Positions 8,320 to 17,563 of a DNA stretch of 64,000 bases are shown here, piece after piece. The notes under the pieces were generated by a model. The model ran no database searches, was not told the origin of the DNA, and worked only from the letters and a program-made list of their open reading frames with translations. Source of the DNA: Capnocytophaga felis (lineage in GTDB: Bacteria; Bacteroidota; Bacteroidia; Flavobacteriales; Flavobacteriaceae); NCBI RefSeq assembly GCF_009684755.1, contig NZ_BLBC01000012.1:60380-124379 (forward strand), read 5' to 3'. Every line of letters starts with the position of its first letter. The stretch's first letter is position 1. Position numbers and translations under genes: made by a program.

Positions 8320-10434
8320 TTATAAAAGTTGATATGCCAACATCGCACTAATGTAGGCAATGCCCGTCATAAAGCACCATTGTAGTGCAGTCCACTTCCA
8401 ACTGTTGGTTTCGCGACGTACTATTGCCATTGTGCTGAGACATTGCATAGCGAAGGCGTAAAATAGAAGTAGCGAGATGCCTGTTGCAAAGGTGTAAACG
8501 GGCGTTCCGTCAGGACGAGTTTCGCTTCGTAATTTATCCAAAATGGTGCGTTCGCCTTCCTCTTCTTCCGTATCCAAATCACCGCCCAAACTGTAAATTG
8601 ATGATAACGTGCTGATAAAAACTTCACGTGCAGCAAAAGAAGAAAGTACACCAATGCTTATTTTCCAATCATAGCCCAATGGCTTGAATACAGGCTCAAT
8701 TGCCTTGCCGATGTAGCCAAGATACGAATATTCTAATTGTGCAGATTCGATGAAATGTGCTGTTTGAGTTTCATCCCATTGATGTTGTTGAGCCAAAATT
8801 GCTGCTTCGTTCTCGATATTGTTGTACTTTTCACCCATTCCGTGCGAGCCTAAAAACCAAAGAATTACAGAAATTGCTAAGATGATTTTCCCTGCTCCCA
8901 GTACAAAACTTTTAGTCTTTTCATAAACGGTAATAGCAACGTTTTGCCACAAAGGGACTTTATAATTAGGCATTTCGGCTATAAAAAAACTTTTTCCTTT
9001 TTTGATTGTAAGCATTTTATCCAGTACAAAAGCCGAAAGCAACGCCACGACAAAGCCTAAAACATAGAGAGCAAATAACGTAAGAGCTTTATAACTTATG
9101 AACAGAAACTCGCCATCGGGAATTACCAAAGCAATGATAATCAAGTAAACCGGTAGCCGAGCGGAACACGTCATAAAGGGCGTTACCAAAATGGTAATAA
9201 GTCGTTCTTTCCAACTTTCGATGTTTCGTGCAATCATTACGGCAGGAATGGCACACGCCGCACCTGATATTAATGGGACAACGCTCTTGCCGTTGAGCCC
9301 GAAACGTCGCATTATATTATCCATCAAAAATACCACTCTGCTCATATATCCGCTTTCTTCCAGTAAAGAAATAAAGAAGAAAAGAATAGCGATTTGAGGG
9401 ATAAAAATCAAAATTCCCGTAATTCCCGGAAGAACTCCCTCAGTTAGTAGTTCGGTCAATGCTCCTTCCGGAAGTTTTTCTGCCGTCCAGCTTGTGAATT
9501 TTTCTAAGGAACTTTCAATCCAATCCATTGGGTAACTGCTCCAGTCGTACACGGCTTGGAACACAAGTAGTAACACCATTGCAAAGATTACGTATCCGAA
9601 AAAATTGTGAAGAAGCACCTTGTCTAATTTTGCTCGCAATGTTTTGGCTTCAGACAGACTTACCGAATAAGTTTTTTTAAGCACTTCGTTAATTTTTTGA
9701 TACCGCAAGATGGTTTCCCGTTGCTTCATCCGTTTGATTTCGCTCTCGCTTTTGGTGTTTTTTATGCCCGTAAGGTCAATCTCTTTATGACTTTCGATGA
9801 AATCTACATTGTGTGAAATGATGAGCCAGAGTTTGTAAGCGTTTTCTTTGGGAAATAGCGTGTTTAGGTTCTGGAAATATGATGCATCCAACCGATTGAC
9901 ATCAAGAAAAGTTTCAGCAGAGAGTTCTCGGTAGTTTGCCAAAGCGTTTTTTAGTTCATCAAGCCCTTTACGTGTGCGTGTACTGGTGAGTATTACTTTG
10001 GTTTTCAGCTCCGTTTCAAGTGCAGGAATGTCAATTTTGATGCCTTTTCGCTGTATTTGGTCTGCCATATTCACAACCAAAACCGTAGGTAGATTAAGGT
10101 CTTTTATTTGTGTAAATATGAGCAAATTTTGTTTTAAATTTTCAACATCGGTAATAACGGCAACCACATCGGGATAAAGTTCTTCATTCTTATTTAGAAG
10201 AATATTCACTGCGACACGCTCATCCATTGAATTGGCGTTGAGGCTGTACGTGCCTGGTAAGTCAATGATTTTAGCTTTGACATTGTTAGTGAGTTTGCAG
10301 TATCCTATTTTTTTTTCGACTGTGATTCCAGGATAGTTCCCCACCTTTTGGTTTAATCCTGTAAGTGCATTAAAAATGGAAGTCTTTCCCGTATTCGGAT
10401 TTCCGATAAGGGCTACTTTTATATCTCTCATCAT
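8320..10434 (-). CDS. feoB: Ferrous iron transporter FeoB
   Basis: Inner-membrane Fe(II) importer of 704 residues. The N-terminal G domain has G1 GNPNTGKT (11-18), G3 DLPGTYSL (58-65) and G4 NMAD (122-125). From about residue 275 the membrane part follows, with the two Gate motifs including ISGAACAIPAVM and FMTCSARLPVYL (conserved Cys in each). The start codon overlaps the feoA stop as ATGA, so translation is probably coupled. Nothing unusual is seen in key motifs. Confidence 0.97.
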   Translation of the reverse strand: MMRDIKVALIGNPNTGKTSIFNALTGLNQKVGNYPGITVEKKIGYCKLTNNVKAKIIDLPGTYSLNANSMDERVAVNILLNKNEELYPDVVAVITDVENLKQNLLIFTQIKDLNLPTVLVVNMADQIQRKGIKIDIPALETELKTKVILTSTRTRKGLDELKNALANYRELSAETFLDVNRLDASYFQNLNTLFPKENAYKLWLIISHNVDFIESHKEIDLTGIKNTKSESEIKRMKQRETILRYQKINEVLKKTYSVSLSEAKTLRAKLDKVLLHNFFGYVIFAMVLLLVFQAVYDWSSYPMDWIESSLEKFTSWTAEKLPEGALTELLTEGVLPGITGILIFIPQIAILFFFISLLEESGYMSRVVFLMDNIMRRFGLNGKSVVPLISGAACAIPAVMIARNIESWKERLITILVTPFMTCSARLPVYLIIIALVIPDGEFLFISYKALTLFALYVLGFVVALLSAFVLDKMLTIKKGKSFFIAEMPNYKVPLWQNVAITVYEKTKSFVLGAGKIILAISVILWFLGSHGMGEKYNNIENEAAILAQQHQWDETQTAHFIESAQLEYSYLGYIGKAIEPVFKPLGYDWKISIGVLSSFAAREVFISTLSSIYSLGGDLDTEEEEGERTILDKLRSETRPDGTPVYTFATGISLLLFYAFAMQCLSTMAIVRRETNSWKWTALQWCFMTGIAYISAMLAYQLL

Positions 10435-10682
10435 TGTAATTTCTCAATTTCAATTAGTGAAGCCATTTCTTTGCGTATGGAAAGGTACGAGTTGTTCATA
10501 TTCACATAAATAGGATCACCGAAAGAAGCCTTTTGAATAACTTCTACCTCGCTGCCCACAAAACATCCCAATTCTATCAGTTTTAACGGAATGTTCTCAA
10601 TATCAATGTTTTTTATGATTCCCTTTTCGCCTTTTTTCAGCTGGGAAATGGTGAGTTTGCCTTTGGTTGAAACCTTGTCCAT
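10431..10682 (-). CDS. feoA: FeoA family protein
   Basis: 83-residue SH3-like protein, cytoplasmic partner of FeoB. The line IKNIDIENIPLKLIELGCFVGSEVEVIQKA fits the FeoA core (Leu-Gly-x-x-x-Gly followed by a beta strand), ending with the SLRKE-like YLSIRKEMASLIEI. First gene of the feoAB operon, with its own -7 box upstream. No FeoC is present. Confidence 0.92.
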   Translation of the reverse strand: MDKVSTKGKLTISQLKKGEKGIIKNIDIENIPLKLIELGCFVGSEVEVIQKASFGDPIYVNMNNSYLSIRKEMASLIEIEKLQ

Positions 10683-10713
10683 AAGGGTTTTTAATTTAGA
10701 CTGAATTTAAGGG

Positions 10714-10721
10714 CAAAGATA
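10714..10721 (-). promoter_or_regulatory. -7 promoter box for feoAB
   Basis: TATCTTTG on the minus strand, 32 bp before the feoA ATG. No recognisable Fur box beside it; the flanking sequence is a poly-T/poly-A stretch. Confidence 0.5.
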
Positions 10722-10932
10722 GTTTTTTTTACAAAAAAGCGAAATTAGTAGCTGTAAAAGTTTTGTTACAAATAGAAAGGAAGCATAAAGAGGAAAAGAA
10801 CACAGAAACAGAACGTATTAATGAATTGTTGTGTTTATTATTTAAATGCTTGTTAGTTAGTTAGTTGTTAATTTCAATATCTAATTCGAGAAAATATTTG
10901 CTGTAAAGATGTTTTTCAATTGTAAAAATTTG

Positions 10933-10940
10933 TACTTTTG
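10933..10940 (+). promoter_or_regulatory. -7 promoter box for accA
   Basis: TACTTTTG (TAnnTTTG), 29 bp before the accA ATG. Confidence 0.5.
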
Positions 10941-10969
10941 CTCGAATATAAGTCAAAACAAACGACCTT

Positions 10970-11920
10970 ATGGAATATTTAGATTTTGAATTACCAATCA
11001 AAGAATTGGAGGAGCAAATGCAGAAGTGTGCTCTTATCGGTGATGAAAGTAATGTAGATATGACCGATGCTTGCAAGAAGATTGAAAAAAAGCTCAACCA
11101 AACAAAGAAAGAAATTTACAGTAATTTGACACCTTGGCAACGTGTTCAAATTTCCCGCCACTTGGACAGACCTTACACACTTGATTATATCAGAGCTCTT
11201 TGCGGAGACACGTTTTTGGAACTTCACGGGGATAGAACCGTAAAGGACGATAAGGCGATGATAGCTGGTTTTGGAAAGATTGACAACCAAAGTTTCTTGT
11301 TTGTAGGACAACAAAAGGGAGTAAATACCAAGATGCGTCAGTACCGTAATTTTGGAATGGCGAATCCTGAGGGCTACCGCAAAGCGTTGCGTTTGATGAA
11401 ATCGGCGGAGAAGTTCGGGATTCCTATCGTTTGTTTGGTAGATACGCCGGGTGCGTTTCCGGGAATTGAAGCTGAAGAACGTGGTCAAGGTGAGGCAATT
11501 GCTCGTAACATATTGGAAATGTCCCGATTGAAAGTTCCGGTAATTGTGTTTATTATCGGTGAAGGAGCCTCAGGCGGAGCTTTGGGTATCGGGATAGGCG
11601 ACCGCGTGTATATGCTTGAAAACACTTGGTATTCAGTGATATCTCCTGAATCTTGTTCGTCTATTCTTTGGAGAAGTTGGGAGTATAAAAAAGAGGCTGC
11701 CGAAGCACTCAAGCTCACGGCTCCCGATATGAAAAAACTCAAACTGATTGATGAAATCATCAAAGAACCTCTCGGAGGAGCTCACCGTGATAGAGAAACT
11801 ACATTCCTCACTGTCAGAAAAGTAATTTTGGAAACATATGAAGAATTGAAGAAACTTCCGCCAGAGAAACTCGTTGAAAAAAGAATGGATAAATATCTGA
11901 ATATGGGAGTTTACAAATAA
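10970..11920 (+). CDS. accA: Acetyl-CoA carboxylase carboxyltransferase subunit alpha
   Basis: Transfers the carboxyl group from biotin-BCCP to acetyl-CoA, first step of fatty acid synthesis. 316 residues, normal length. The amino-terminal helical part ([16 protein letters not shown]) and the crotonase-like core with [26 protein letters not shown] are typical; RPYTLDYI and LHGDR are also present. accD is not in the window. Followed by a terminator. Confidence 0.97.
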   Translation: MEYLDFELPIKELEEQMQKCALIGDESNVDMTDACKKIEKKLNQTKKEIYSNLTPWQRVQISRHLDRPYTLDYIRALCGDTFLELHGDRTVKDDKAMIAGFGKIDNQSFLFVGQQKGVNTKMRQYRNFGMANPEGYRKALRLMKSAEKFGIPIVCLVDTPGAFPGIEAEERGQGEAIARNILEMSRLKVPVIVFIIGEGASGGALGIGIGDRVYMLENTWYSVISPESCSSILWRSWEYKKEAAEALKLTAPDMKKLKLIDEIIKEPLGGAHRDRETTFLTVRKVILETYEELKKLPPEKLVEKRMDKYLNMGVYK

Positions 11921-11930
11921 TAAAATTACG

Positions 11931-11962
11931 AAAGGTTGTCTTAAATATGGCAACCTTTTTTA
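11931..11962 (+). terminator. Terminator downstream of accA
   Basis: About 10-bp stem (AAAGGTTG with CAACCTTT at its base) followed by a run of T. Confidence 0.7.
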
Positions 11963-11994
11963 TAAGAATTTCCCCAAAATGAGTAGAGTACTAA

Positions 11995-12243
11995 ATGAAA
12001 AATAAAGTAAACCTAACTTCTGAAATTTTAAACAGAAAGGGAGCAACGAAAATTGAAAATATTCCCACAGAGGTTATGCGATTGCTTAACTTAGGACACA
12101 TTGAAACGGTTAATCTGACTGAATGGTTGGCTATTAATCATACAATTTTGATAGCTTCGGTTTTTCCTGAAATGGTTATTTCTGAGGAAGTTATAAGCGA
12201 AGTTGTTTCAAAGCTGAAACAACAGAAAAAGCCTCGGCAATGA
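11995..12243 (+). CDS. Small protein, probable N-terminal part of an AlkC/AlkD-like DNA alkylation repair protein
   Basis: 82 residues with no signal peptide or membrane segment. The stretch LLNLGHIETVNLTEWLAINH resembles the amino-terminal region of AlkC/AlkD-like HEAT-repeat DNA alkylation repair proteins. Its TGA overlaps the ATG of the next ORF by 4 nt in another frame. It could be a genuinely separate, translationally coupled gene, or the first half of a gene broken by a frameshift. Family assignment is from pattern memory and is tentative. Confidence 0.6.
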   Translation: MKNKVNLTSEILNRKGATKIENIPTEVMRLLNLGHIETVNLTEWLAINHTILIASVFPEMVISEEVISEVVSKLKQQKKPRQ

Positions 12244-12830
12244 ATAGTATAAAAATTGTGGGTTCAGTTCTTTATGATGGGTATGCAAATTCTGAACAGT
12301 ACGCTTTGTTGTTTGAAAAACTCGGTTCGCATCTTTCGGATTCAGTACGTTGTTATGCAACTTATTTTTTAGCTTTGAATGATTCTATCTCTTTGAAAAA
12401 TAAGCTTTTAAAATTGAAACCATTGGTCGCTGATACGCATTTTGGTGTTCGTGAAGTTGTGTGGATGGCGTTACGCAAAGATATTAGTGAAAATCTTGAG
12501 TCTTCTATAAAAATTTTATTAAATTGGGCAGAGAGTGAAAATGAAAACATTCGCCGTTTTTGTACGGAATCCATTCGTCCGAGGGGTGTTTGGTGCTCAC
12601 ACATTGATGAGTTGAAAGAAAAACCTCAATTGGCACTGCCTATTTTGGAAAGACTGAAATCCGATTCTTCCAAATATGTGAGAGATAGTGTGGGAAATTG
12701 GTTGAATGATGCTTCTAAAACCCGCCCCGATTTTGTTACGCAACTTTGTGAACGTTGGGAAAAAGAAAGTTCAACAAAAAATACACAATATATCATTAAG
12801 AAAGCACTCCGCACAATTTCAAAAAAGTGA
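12240..12830 (+). CDS. DNA alkylation repair (AlkC/AlkD-like) HEAT-repeat protein
   Basis: 196 residues, all-helical. VREVVWMALRKDI, NIRRFCTESIRPRGVWCSHI and YVRDSVGNWLNDASKTRPDFV are characteristic of the AlkC/AlkD HEAT-like superfamily, which includes non-base-flipping DNA glycosylases acting on N3- and N7-alkylated purines. The protein is shorter than typical members (~220-370 residues); the missing N-terminus seems to be encoded by the overlapping ORF just upstream. Whether it is active is not decided by the sequence. Confidence 0.75.
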   Translation: MNSIKIVGSVLYDGYANSEQYALLFEKLGSHLSDSVRCYATYFLALNDSISLKNKLLKLKPLVADTHFGVREVVWMALRKDISENLESSIKILLNWAESENENIRRFCTESIRPRGVWCSHIDELKEKPQLALPILERLKSDSSKYVRDSVGNWLNDASKTRPDFVTQLCERWEKESSTKNTQYIIKKALRTISKK

Positions 12831-13031
12831 TTTCTTTTGTAAAAACAGAAAGTTTTCATTAGAAAAATAGTTATCAAAAATACTTTGCTTGAATTTGTAT
12901 TTTTCCTGCCTCTTGATAGTCAGGATTTGTACTGTTTTTGTGTCATTTGTAAACAGGTTATCAACAGTATATTAACAATGGGTGTTCACATATCTTTTTC
13001 AAAGAATCGTTTTTTTTCCTAATTTCGCACT

Positions 13032-14597
13032 ATGAAAGAAGCACAAACATATCCATCTTTACAGATAGAAACCACACCAAGCCCTGCTATGATTAATTTG
13101 GAGCGAGGAAAAATACCTCCGCAAGATGTTAATATAGAGCAGGTTGTACTTGGGGCGATGATGATTGACAAAAAGGGAGTTGATGATGTTATTGATGTAC
13201 TCAGCCCTGAGGTTTTTTATCGAAAACAACACCAACTTATTTACCAAGCTATTTTTGAACTTTTTCAACAGTCGCAACCTATTGACTTATTAACAGTTAT
13301 GGAACAGCTTCGTAAAAATGGAAATTTGGAAGCTGTTGGTGGCGAATTTTATTTGATTCAGCTTACACAACGCGTGTCATCATCGGCACATATTGAGTTT
13401 CACGCACGCATTATTATGCAGAAATTCATTCAACGCCGATTGATTCAAATTTCATCGGAAGTAATTGAAGATGCGTATGATGAAACCAAAGATGTTTTTG
13501 ATTTGTTGGATTCTGCCGAGTCGAAACTTTACGAAGTTACACAAGGAAATTTGAAACGCTCAAGTGAATCGGCTGGAGATTTGGTTATCAAAGCCTTAAA
13601 AAAAATTCAAGACCTTTCTAACAAAACCGATGGTTTCAGTGGCGTTCCTTCCGGATTTACCAAGTTAGATCAACTTACGTCGGGTTGGCAAGCGAGTGAC
13701 CTTATCATTATTGCGGCACGTCCGGGTATGGGGAAAACGGCTTTGACACTTTCTATGGCACGGAATATTGCGGTAGGACAAGGGATTCCGGTGGCTTTCT
13801 TTTCATTGGAAATGTCTTCCGTTCAGTTGATTACACGTTTGATTTCTTCCGAAACGGGGCTTTCTTCCGAAAAATTGCGTACAGGAAAATTAGAGCCTCA
13901 CGAATGGCACGTACTGAGTACCAGAGTGAAAGACCTTGAAAAAGCACCGCTCTATATTGATGATACACCTTCGATATCAATATTTGATTTACGGGCAAAA
14001 GCACGCCGACTTTCCTCTCAATATGGAATAAAGCTGATAATCATTGATTATTTGCAACTTATGACGGCAGGAGGAACAAAAGGTGTAGGAAATCGGGAAC
14101 AAGAAATTTCAACTATCTCCCGAAATTTGAAAGCTTTGGCGAAAGAGTTGGATATTCCTGTGATTGCTCTTTCGCAGTTATCGCGTAATGTGGAATCACG
14201 TCCTGGTCATAAGCGTCCTCAACTGTCAGACTTACGTGAATCGGGAGCTATTGAGCAAGATGCTGATATTGTGTCTTTTATATATCGTCCTGAGTATTAT
14301 AAAATTACGGAATGGGATGATGAGTCTCAATCTCCGACTGAAAATCAAGGGGAATTTATTGTTGCCAAACACCGAAATGGCGGATTGGATAACATTCGTT
14401 TGAAATTCTTGGGTCAGTTTGGTAAATTTGACAATTTAGATGAGTTTGATAGTTCCGGATTCCAGTCTTTTACACAAGAAATTGGCTCGAAAATGAACGA
14501 TGATTTTGACGTTTCCAAATTGCCATCAGCACAAGAAGCTTTTGGAGATGCTCCTCCCAATTTTTCAAACCAAAACATAGATGACATTCCTTTTTAG
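13032..14597 (+). CDS. dnaB: Replicative DNA helicase DnaB
   Basis: Hexameric 5'-3' helicase at the replication fork, 521 residues. The N-terminal primase-interacting domain covers about residues 30-135. The RecA-like domain has Walker A ARPGMGKT (229-236), Walker B IIIDYLQLM, and the conserved LSQLSRNVE and SDLRESGAIEQDAD motifs. No intein interrupts it. It ends with an acidic tail, DDIPF, as in other Bacteroidota DnaB proteins. It runs alone between the alkylation repair pair and a convergent ABC-F gene. Confidence 0.97.
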   Translation: MKEAQTYPSLQIETTPSPAMINLERGKIPPQDVNIEQVVLGAMMIDKKGVDDVIDVLSPEVFYRKQHQLIYQAIFELFQQSQPIDLLTVMEQLRKNGNLEAVGGEFYLIQLTQRVSSSAHIEFHARIIMQKFIQRRLIQISSEVIEDAYDETKDVFDLLDSAESKLYEVTQGNLKRSSESAGDLVIKALKKIQDLSNKTDGFSGVPSGFTKLDQLTSGWQASDLIIIAARPGMGKTALTLSMARNIAVGQGIPVAFFSLEMSSVQLITRLISSETGLSSEKLRTGKLEPHEWHVLSTRVKDLEKAPLYIDDTPSISIFDLRAKARRLSSQYGIKLIIIDYLQLMTAGGTKGVGNREQEISTISRNLKALAKELDIPVIALSQLSRNVESRPGHKRPQLSDLRESGAIEQDADIVSFIYRPEYYKITEWDDESQSPTENQGEFIVAKHRNGGLDNIRLKFLGQFGKFDNLDEFDSSGFQSFTQEIGSKMNDDFDVSKLPSAQEAFGDAPPNFSNQNIDDIPF

Positions 14598-14636
14598 TAC
14601 TATAAAAAATTCTCTTTTTGAGAAAGTTAAAATAAA

Positions 14637-14668
14637 AAAACATCTGAGAGTTAATTCCCAGATGTTTT
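14637..14668. terminator. Bidirectional terminator between dnaB and the ABC-F gene
   Basis: 10-bp stem AAAACATCTG / CAGATGTTTT (14637-14646 and 14659-14668) with A and T runs on either side. Confidence 0.72.
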
Positions 14669-14685
14669 CTGTTTTTTTAAGGATT

Positions 14686-16317
14686 CTATTTTTCTATTTC
14701 TCGTAAGTTTTCCATTTTTTTCTTCTGTAAGAAACCATAAATATCTTCCAAGTGTTCCGTTACTTTTCCTCCTCCAAACTCATACACTTTGGTTACAAGC
14801 CCGTCCAGAAAATCACGGTCGTGTGAAACTACGATGAGCGTTCCGTCAAAATCCAAAAGAGCCTGTTTTAGAATATCTTTGGTACGCATATCAAGGTGAT
14901 TTGTAGGCTCGTCCAAGATGAGTAAATTTACGGGTTCAAGCAGGAGTTTTATCATCGCAAGCCGAGTTCGCTCACCGCCGGAAAGTACTTTTACTTTCTT
15001 TTCGCTTTCTTCTTTGTTAAACATAAAAGCTCCTAAAATATCGCGTATTTTGGTGCGTATGTCTCCAACAGCAATATTATCAATTGTTTGAAAGACAGAA
15101 AGTTCTCCGTTTAACAAGGAAGCTTGATTTTGAGCAAAATAACCAATCTGAACATTATGACCTAATGAGAGCGTTCCGCCGTGGTCAATTTCTTGCATAA
15201 TACATCTTACAAGCGTTGATTTTCCCTCGCCGTTTCGCCCAACAAAGGCTACTTTTTCGCCTCGTTTGATGGTGAAATTTACGTTTGAAAAAATTTGCTT
15301 TTCACCGTAGGTTTTTTCCAAATCTTCGGCTGTGACAGGATAATTTCCCGAACGAGGCGAAGGAGGAAATTTTAATTTCAGGGCAGAGGTGTCTTCTTGG
15401 TCAACTTCTATAATTTGCAGTTTTTCAAGCATTTTTACTCTTGATTGTACTTGTAAGGTTTTGGAATAAGTGCCTTTGAAACGTTCGATGAATTCTTTTG
15501 TTTCGGCAATCATTTTTTGTTGTTCATCGTATTGTTTTTGTTGTTGAGCACGTCGTTCTTTACGAAGTTCAAGATAATGAGAGTATTTCGCTTTGTAGTC
15601 ATAAATGCGTCCCATTGTAACTTCAATGGTGCGATTAGTTACGTTGTTTACAAAAGCTCTGTCGTGCGAGATAAGCACCACGGCTTTGGCGGAGTTAATC
15701 AAAAAATCCTCAAACCACTCGATGGAGTTAATGTCGAGATGATTTGTAGGTTCGTCAAGAAGCAGTAAATCAGGGTTTTGAAGTAATAATTTTCCTAATT
15801 CGATACGCATTCGCCACCCGCCACTAAATTCATTGGTTTGTCGGTGAAAATCTTCCCGAGCAAAACCCAAACCAAGTAGCGTTTTCTCGATTTTTTCCTC
15901 AAAATTGGTGTCTTCTATTCCGTAAAATTTTTCACTTAAAGATGAAACTTCTTCAATGAGTTTCATATATTCATCGGATTCATAATCGGTGCGAATGGTA
16001 AGCTCCTGATTGATTTCTTCAATGCGTTTTTCCATTGATTGAATAGAAGCGAAAGCCTTTGCAACTTGTTCAAAAACAGTGCAATTATCATCCATAATAA
16101 GATGCTGTGGCAAATATGCGATTGTAAAATCTTTGGGCATACTAACGTTACCTCTTGTGGCTTCACGTTCTCCGGCTAAGATTTTTAGTAAAGTGGATTT
16201 TCCTGCTCCATTCTTACCCATTAAAGCAATGCGGTCATTTGGATTGATGGCAAAAGAAACATCAGAGAAAAGTGTAGTGCCTCCAAATTCAACACATAAG
16301 CTATTTACTGTAATCAT
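14686..16317 (-). CDS. ABC-F family ATPase (translation factor type)
   Basis: 543 residues, two ABC domains and no membrane segment, so a ribosome-associated ABC-F protein rather than a transporter. Walker A motifs are GKNGAGKST and GRNGEGKST; signatures FSGGWRMR and LSGGERTR; Walker B in both halves ends LLDEPTNHLD / ILDEPTNHLD. The charged linker between the domains (about 245-320) contains the P-site tRNA interaction motif region. Housekeeping ABC-F such as EttA/Uup/YbiT types or a resistance factor are all possible; the isolated context favours housekeeping. Confidence 0.9.
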   Translation of the reverse strand: MITVNSLCVEFGGTTLFSDVSFAINPNDRIALMGKNGAGKSTLLKILAGEREATRGNVSMPKDFTIAYLPQHLIMDDNCTVFEQVAKAFASIQSMEKRIEEINQELTIRTDYESDEYMKLIEEVSSLSEKFYGIEDTNFEEKIEKTLLGLGFAREDFHRQTNEFSGGWRMRIELGKLLLQNPDLLLLDEPTNHLDINSIEWFEDFLINSAKAVVLISHDRAFVNNVTNRTIEVTMGRIYDYKAKYSHYLELRKERRAQQQKQYDEQQKMIAETKEFIERFKGTYSKTLQVQSRVKMLEKLQIIEVDQEDTSALKLKFPPSPRSGNYPVTAEDLEKTYGEKQIFSNVNFTIKRGEKVAFVGRNGEGKSTLVRCIMQEIDHGGTLSLGHNVQIGYFAQNQASLLNGELSVFQTIDNIAVGDIRTKIRDILGAFMFNKEESEKKVKVLSGGERTRLAMIKLLLEPVNLLILDEPTNHLDMRTKDILKQALLDFDGTLIVVSHDRDFLDGLVTKVYEFGGGKVTEHLEDIYGFLQKKKMENLREIEK

Positions 16318-16384
16318 TTTTTTGTGTTTAAAATATTGTTATTTAGTTGTTTACAAAATGAATAAGATTTTGTAAATCAAGTGG

Positions 16385-16392
16385 CAAAGATA
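16385..16392 (-). promoter_or_regulatory. -7 promoter box for the ABC-F gene
   Basis: TATCTTTG on the minus strand, 68 bp before the ATG at 16317; a TTG 24 bp further upstream is slightly too far for a canonical -33. Confidence 0.45.
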
Positions 16393-16485
16393 GTTTTATT
16401 ATTCGGAATTAAAAATCAATAAGTAATATCAATTTTGGTATAACTTTTTTCTGTATTTGAAGATGGAGAGTTATCAAAATTTCTG

Positions 16486-16493
16486 TACATTTG
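16486..16493 (+). promoter_or_regulatory. -7 promoter box for hemH-hemG
   Basis: TACATTTG (TAnnTTTG), 29 bp before the hemH ATG at 16523. Confidence 0.5.
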
Positions 16494-16522
16494 CACCTTG
16501 TATTTGTAAGTAAGGTAATTAT

Positions 16523-17548
16523 ATGTCAAAAGGAGTTTTGTTGGTTAATTTAGGTTCTCCCGATTCAACTAAGGTGTCTGATGTAAGGCGATATTTAGAT
16601 GAATTTTTGATGGATAGCAGGGTTATTGATGTCCCATATCTGTTGAGAGCTTTTATCGTTCGTGGAATTATTTTAAGGTCAAGACCTAAAAAAACAGCGA
16701 AAGCCTATAAAAAAATATGGTGGGAGGAAGGCTCACCGCTCATCGTTATTACAAAACGATTGATAGCCAAACTGCAGAAGCAAGTTTCAGTACCTGTGGA
16801 AATGGCAATGCGTTATGGAAATCCAAGTATTGAATTTGGTTTGCAACAACTTAGAATAAAAGGAGTTACTGAAGTTCTTTTGTTGCCACTGTATCCGCAA
16901 TATGCGATGGCAACTACGGAAACTGTAGAAGTACTAACGGAAAAACTCATCAAAACGAAGTTTAAAGAAATGACTTTGGTGAAATTTCCGGCTTTTTACA
17001 ATCGTTCTGAGTACGTGGACGCGTTGGCAAAAGTAACCAAAACACATTTGAATGGTTATAATTTTGACCATTTACTCTTTTCGTATCACGGTGTCCCTGA
17101 ACGACATCTGTGGAAGACAGTAAAAACAGATAATCATAAAAAAATCACTGAGGGAAGATATTGTTGTGACCCAAAATCGGACGAAGCAGAACGTTGTTAC
17201 AGAACACATTGCTTCGAAACTACTCGTCAGTTGGTTGAACGCTTACAATTGACCAGAAGCCAGTATTCGCAGGCTTTTCAGTCGCGTTTGGGTGTGGATA
17301 AATGGTTAGAACCTTTCACATCAGACAAGGTTGTGGAGCTTGCCCGAAATGGAGTGAGAAAATTAGCCGTGATAACACCCGCTTTTGTGGCAGATTGTAT
17401 TGAAACACTTGAAGAAATAGAAATGGAAGCCGGAAAAGAGTTCTTGGAGAATGGAGGAGAAGAGTTTAAAATGATTCCGTGCTTGAACGATGATGATGCT
17501 TGGGTTTATGCCCTTGCAACGTGGATTCATCGATGGGAAAAACGATAA
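16523..17548 (+). CDS. hemH: Ferrochelatase
   Basis: Inserts Fe(II) into protoporphyrin IX. 341 residues. The conserved LLVNLGSPDS start, VGNPS-like RYGNPSIEFGL, and the metal-site His189 in FSYHGVPERH are present, as is the conserved Glu of DCIETLEEIE near residue 288. The gene is followed 15 bp later by a hemG-type protoporphyrinogen oxidase, the enzyme of the preceding step, so the last two steps of protoporphyrin-dependent heme synthesis are in one operon. Confidence 0.96.
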   Translation: MSKGVLLVNLGSPDSTKVSDVRRYLDEFLMDSRVIDVPYLLRAFIVRGIILRSRPKKTAKAYKKIWWEEGSPLIVITKRLIAKLQKQVSVPVEMAMRYGNPSIEFGLQQLRIKGVTEVLLLPLYPQYAMATTETVEVLTEKLIKTKFKEMTLVKFPAFYNRSEYVDALAKVTKTHLNGYNFDHLLFSYHGVPERHLWKTVKTDNHKKITEGRYCCDPKSDEAERCYRTHCFETTRQLVERLQLTRSQYSQAFQSRLGVDKWLEPFTSDKVVELARNGVRKLAVITPAFVADCIETLEEIEMEAGKEFLENGGEEFKMIPCLNDDDAWVYALATWIHRWEKR

Positions 17549-17563
17549 AAATAAGATTTATAT

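Noticed and set aside
10850..10867. GTTA microrepeat upstream of accA
   Set aside because: Only about four short copies in AT-rich sequence; expected by chance and not connected to the promoter.
13032..14597. Intein or insertion in dnaB
   Set aside because: All helicase motifs are contiguous and the length is normal.
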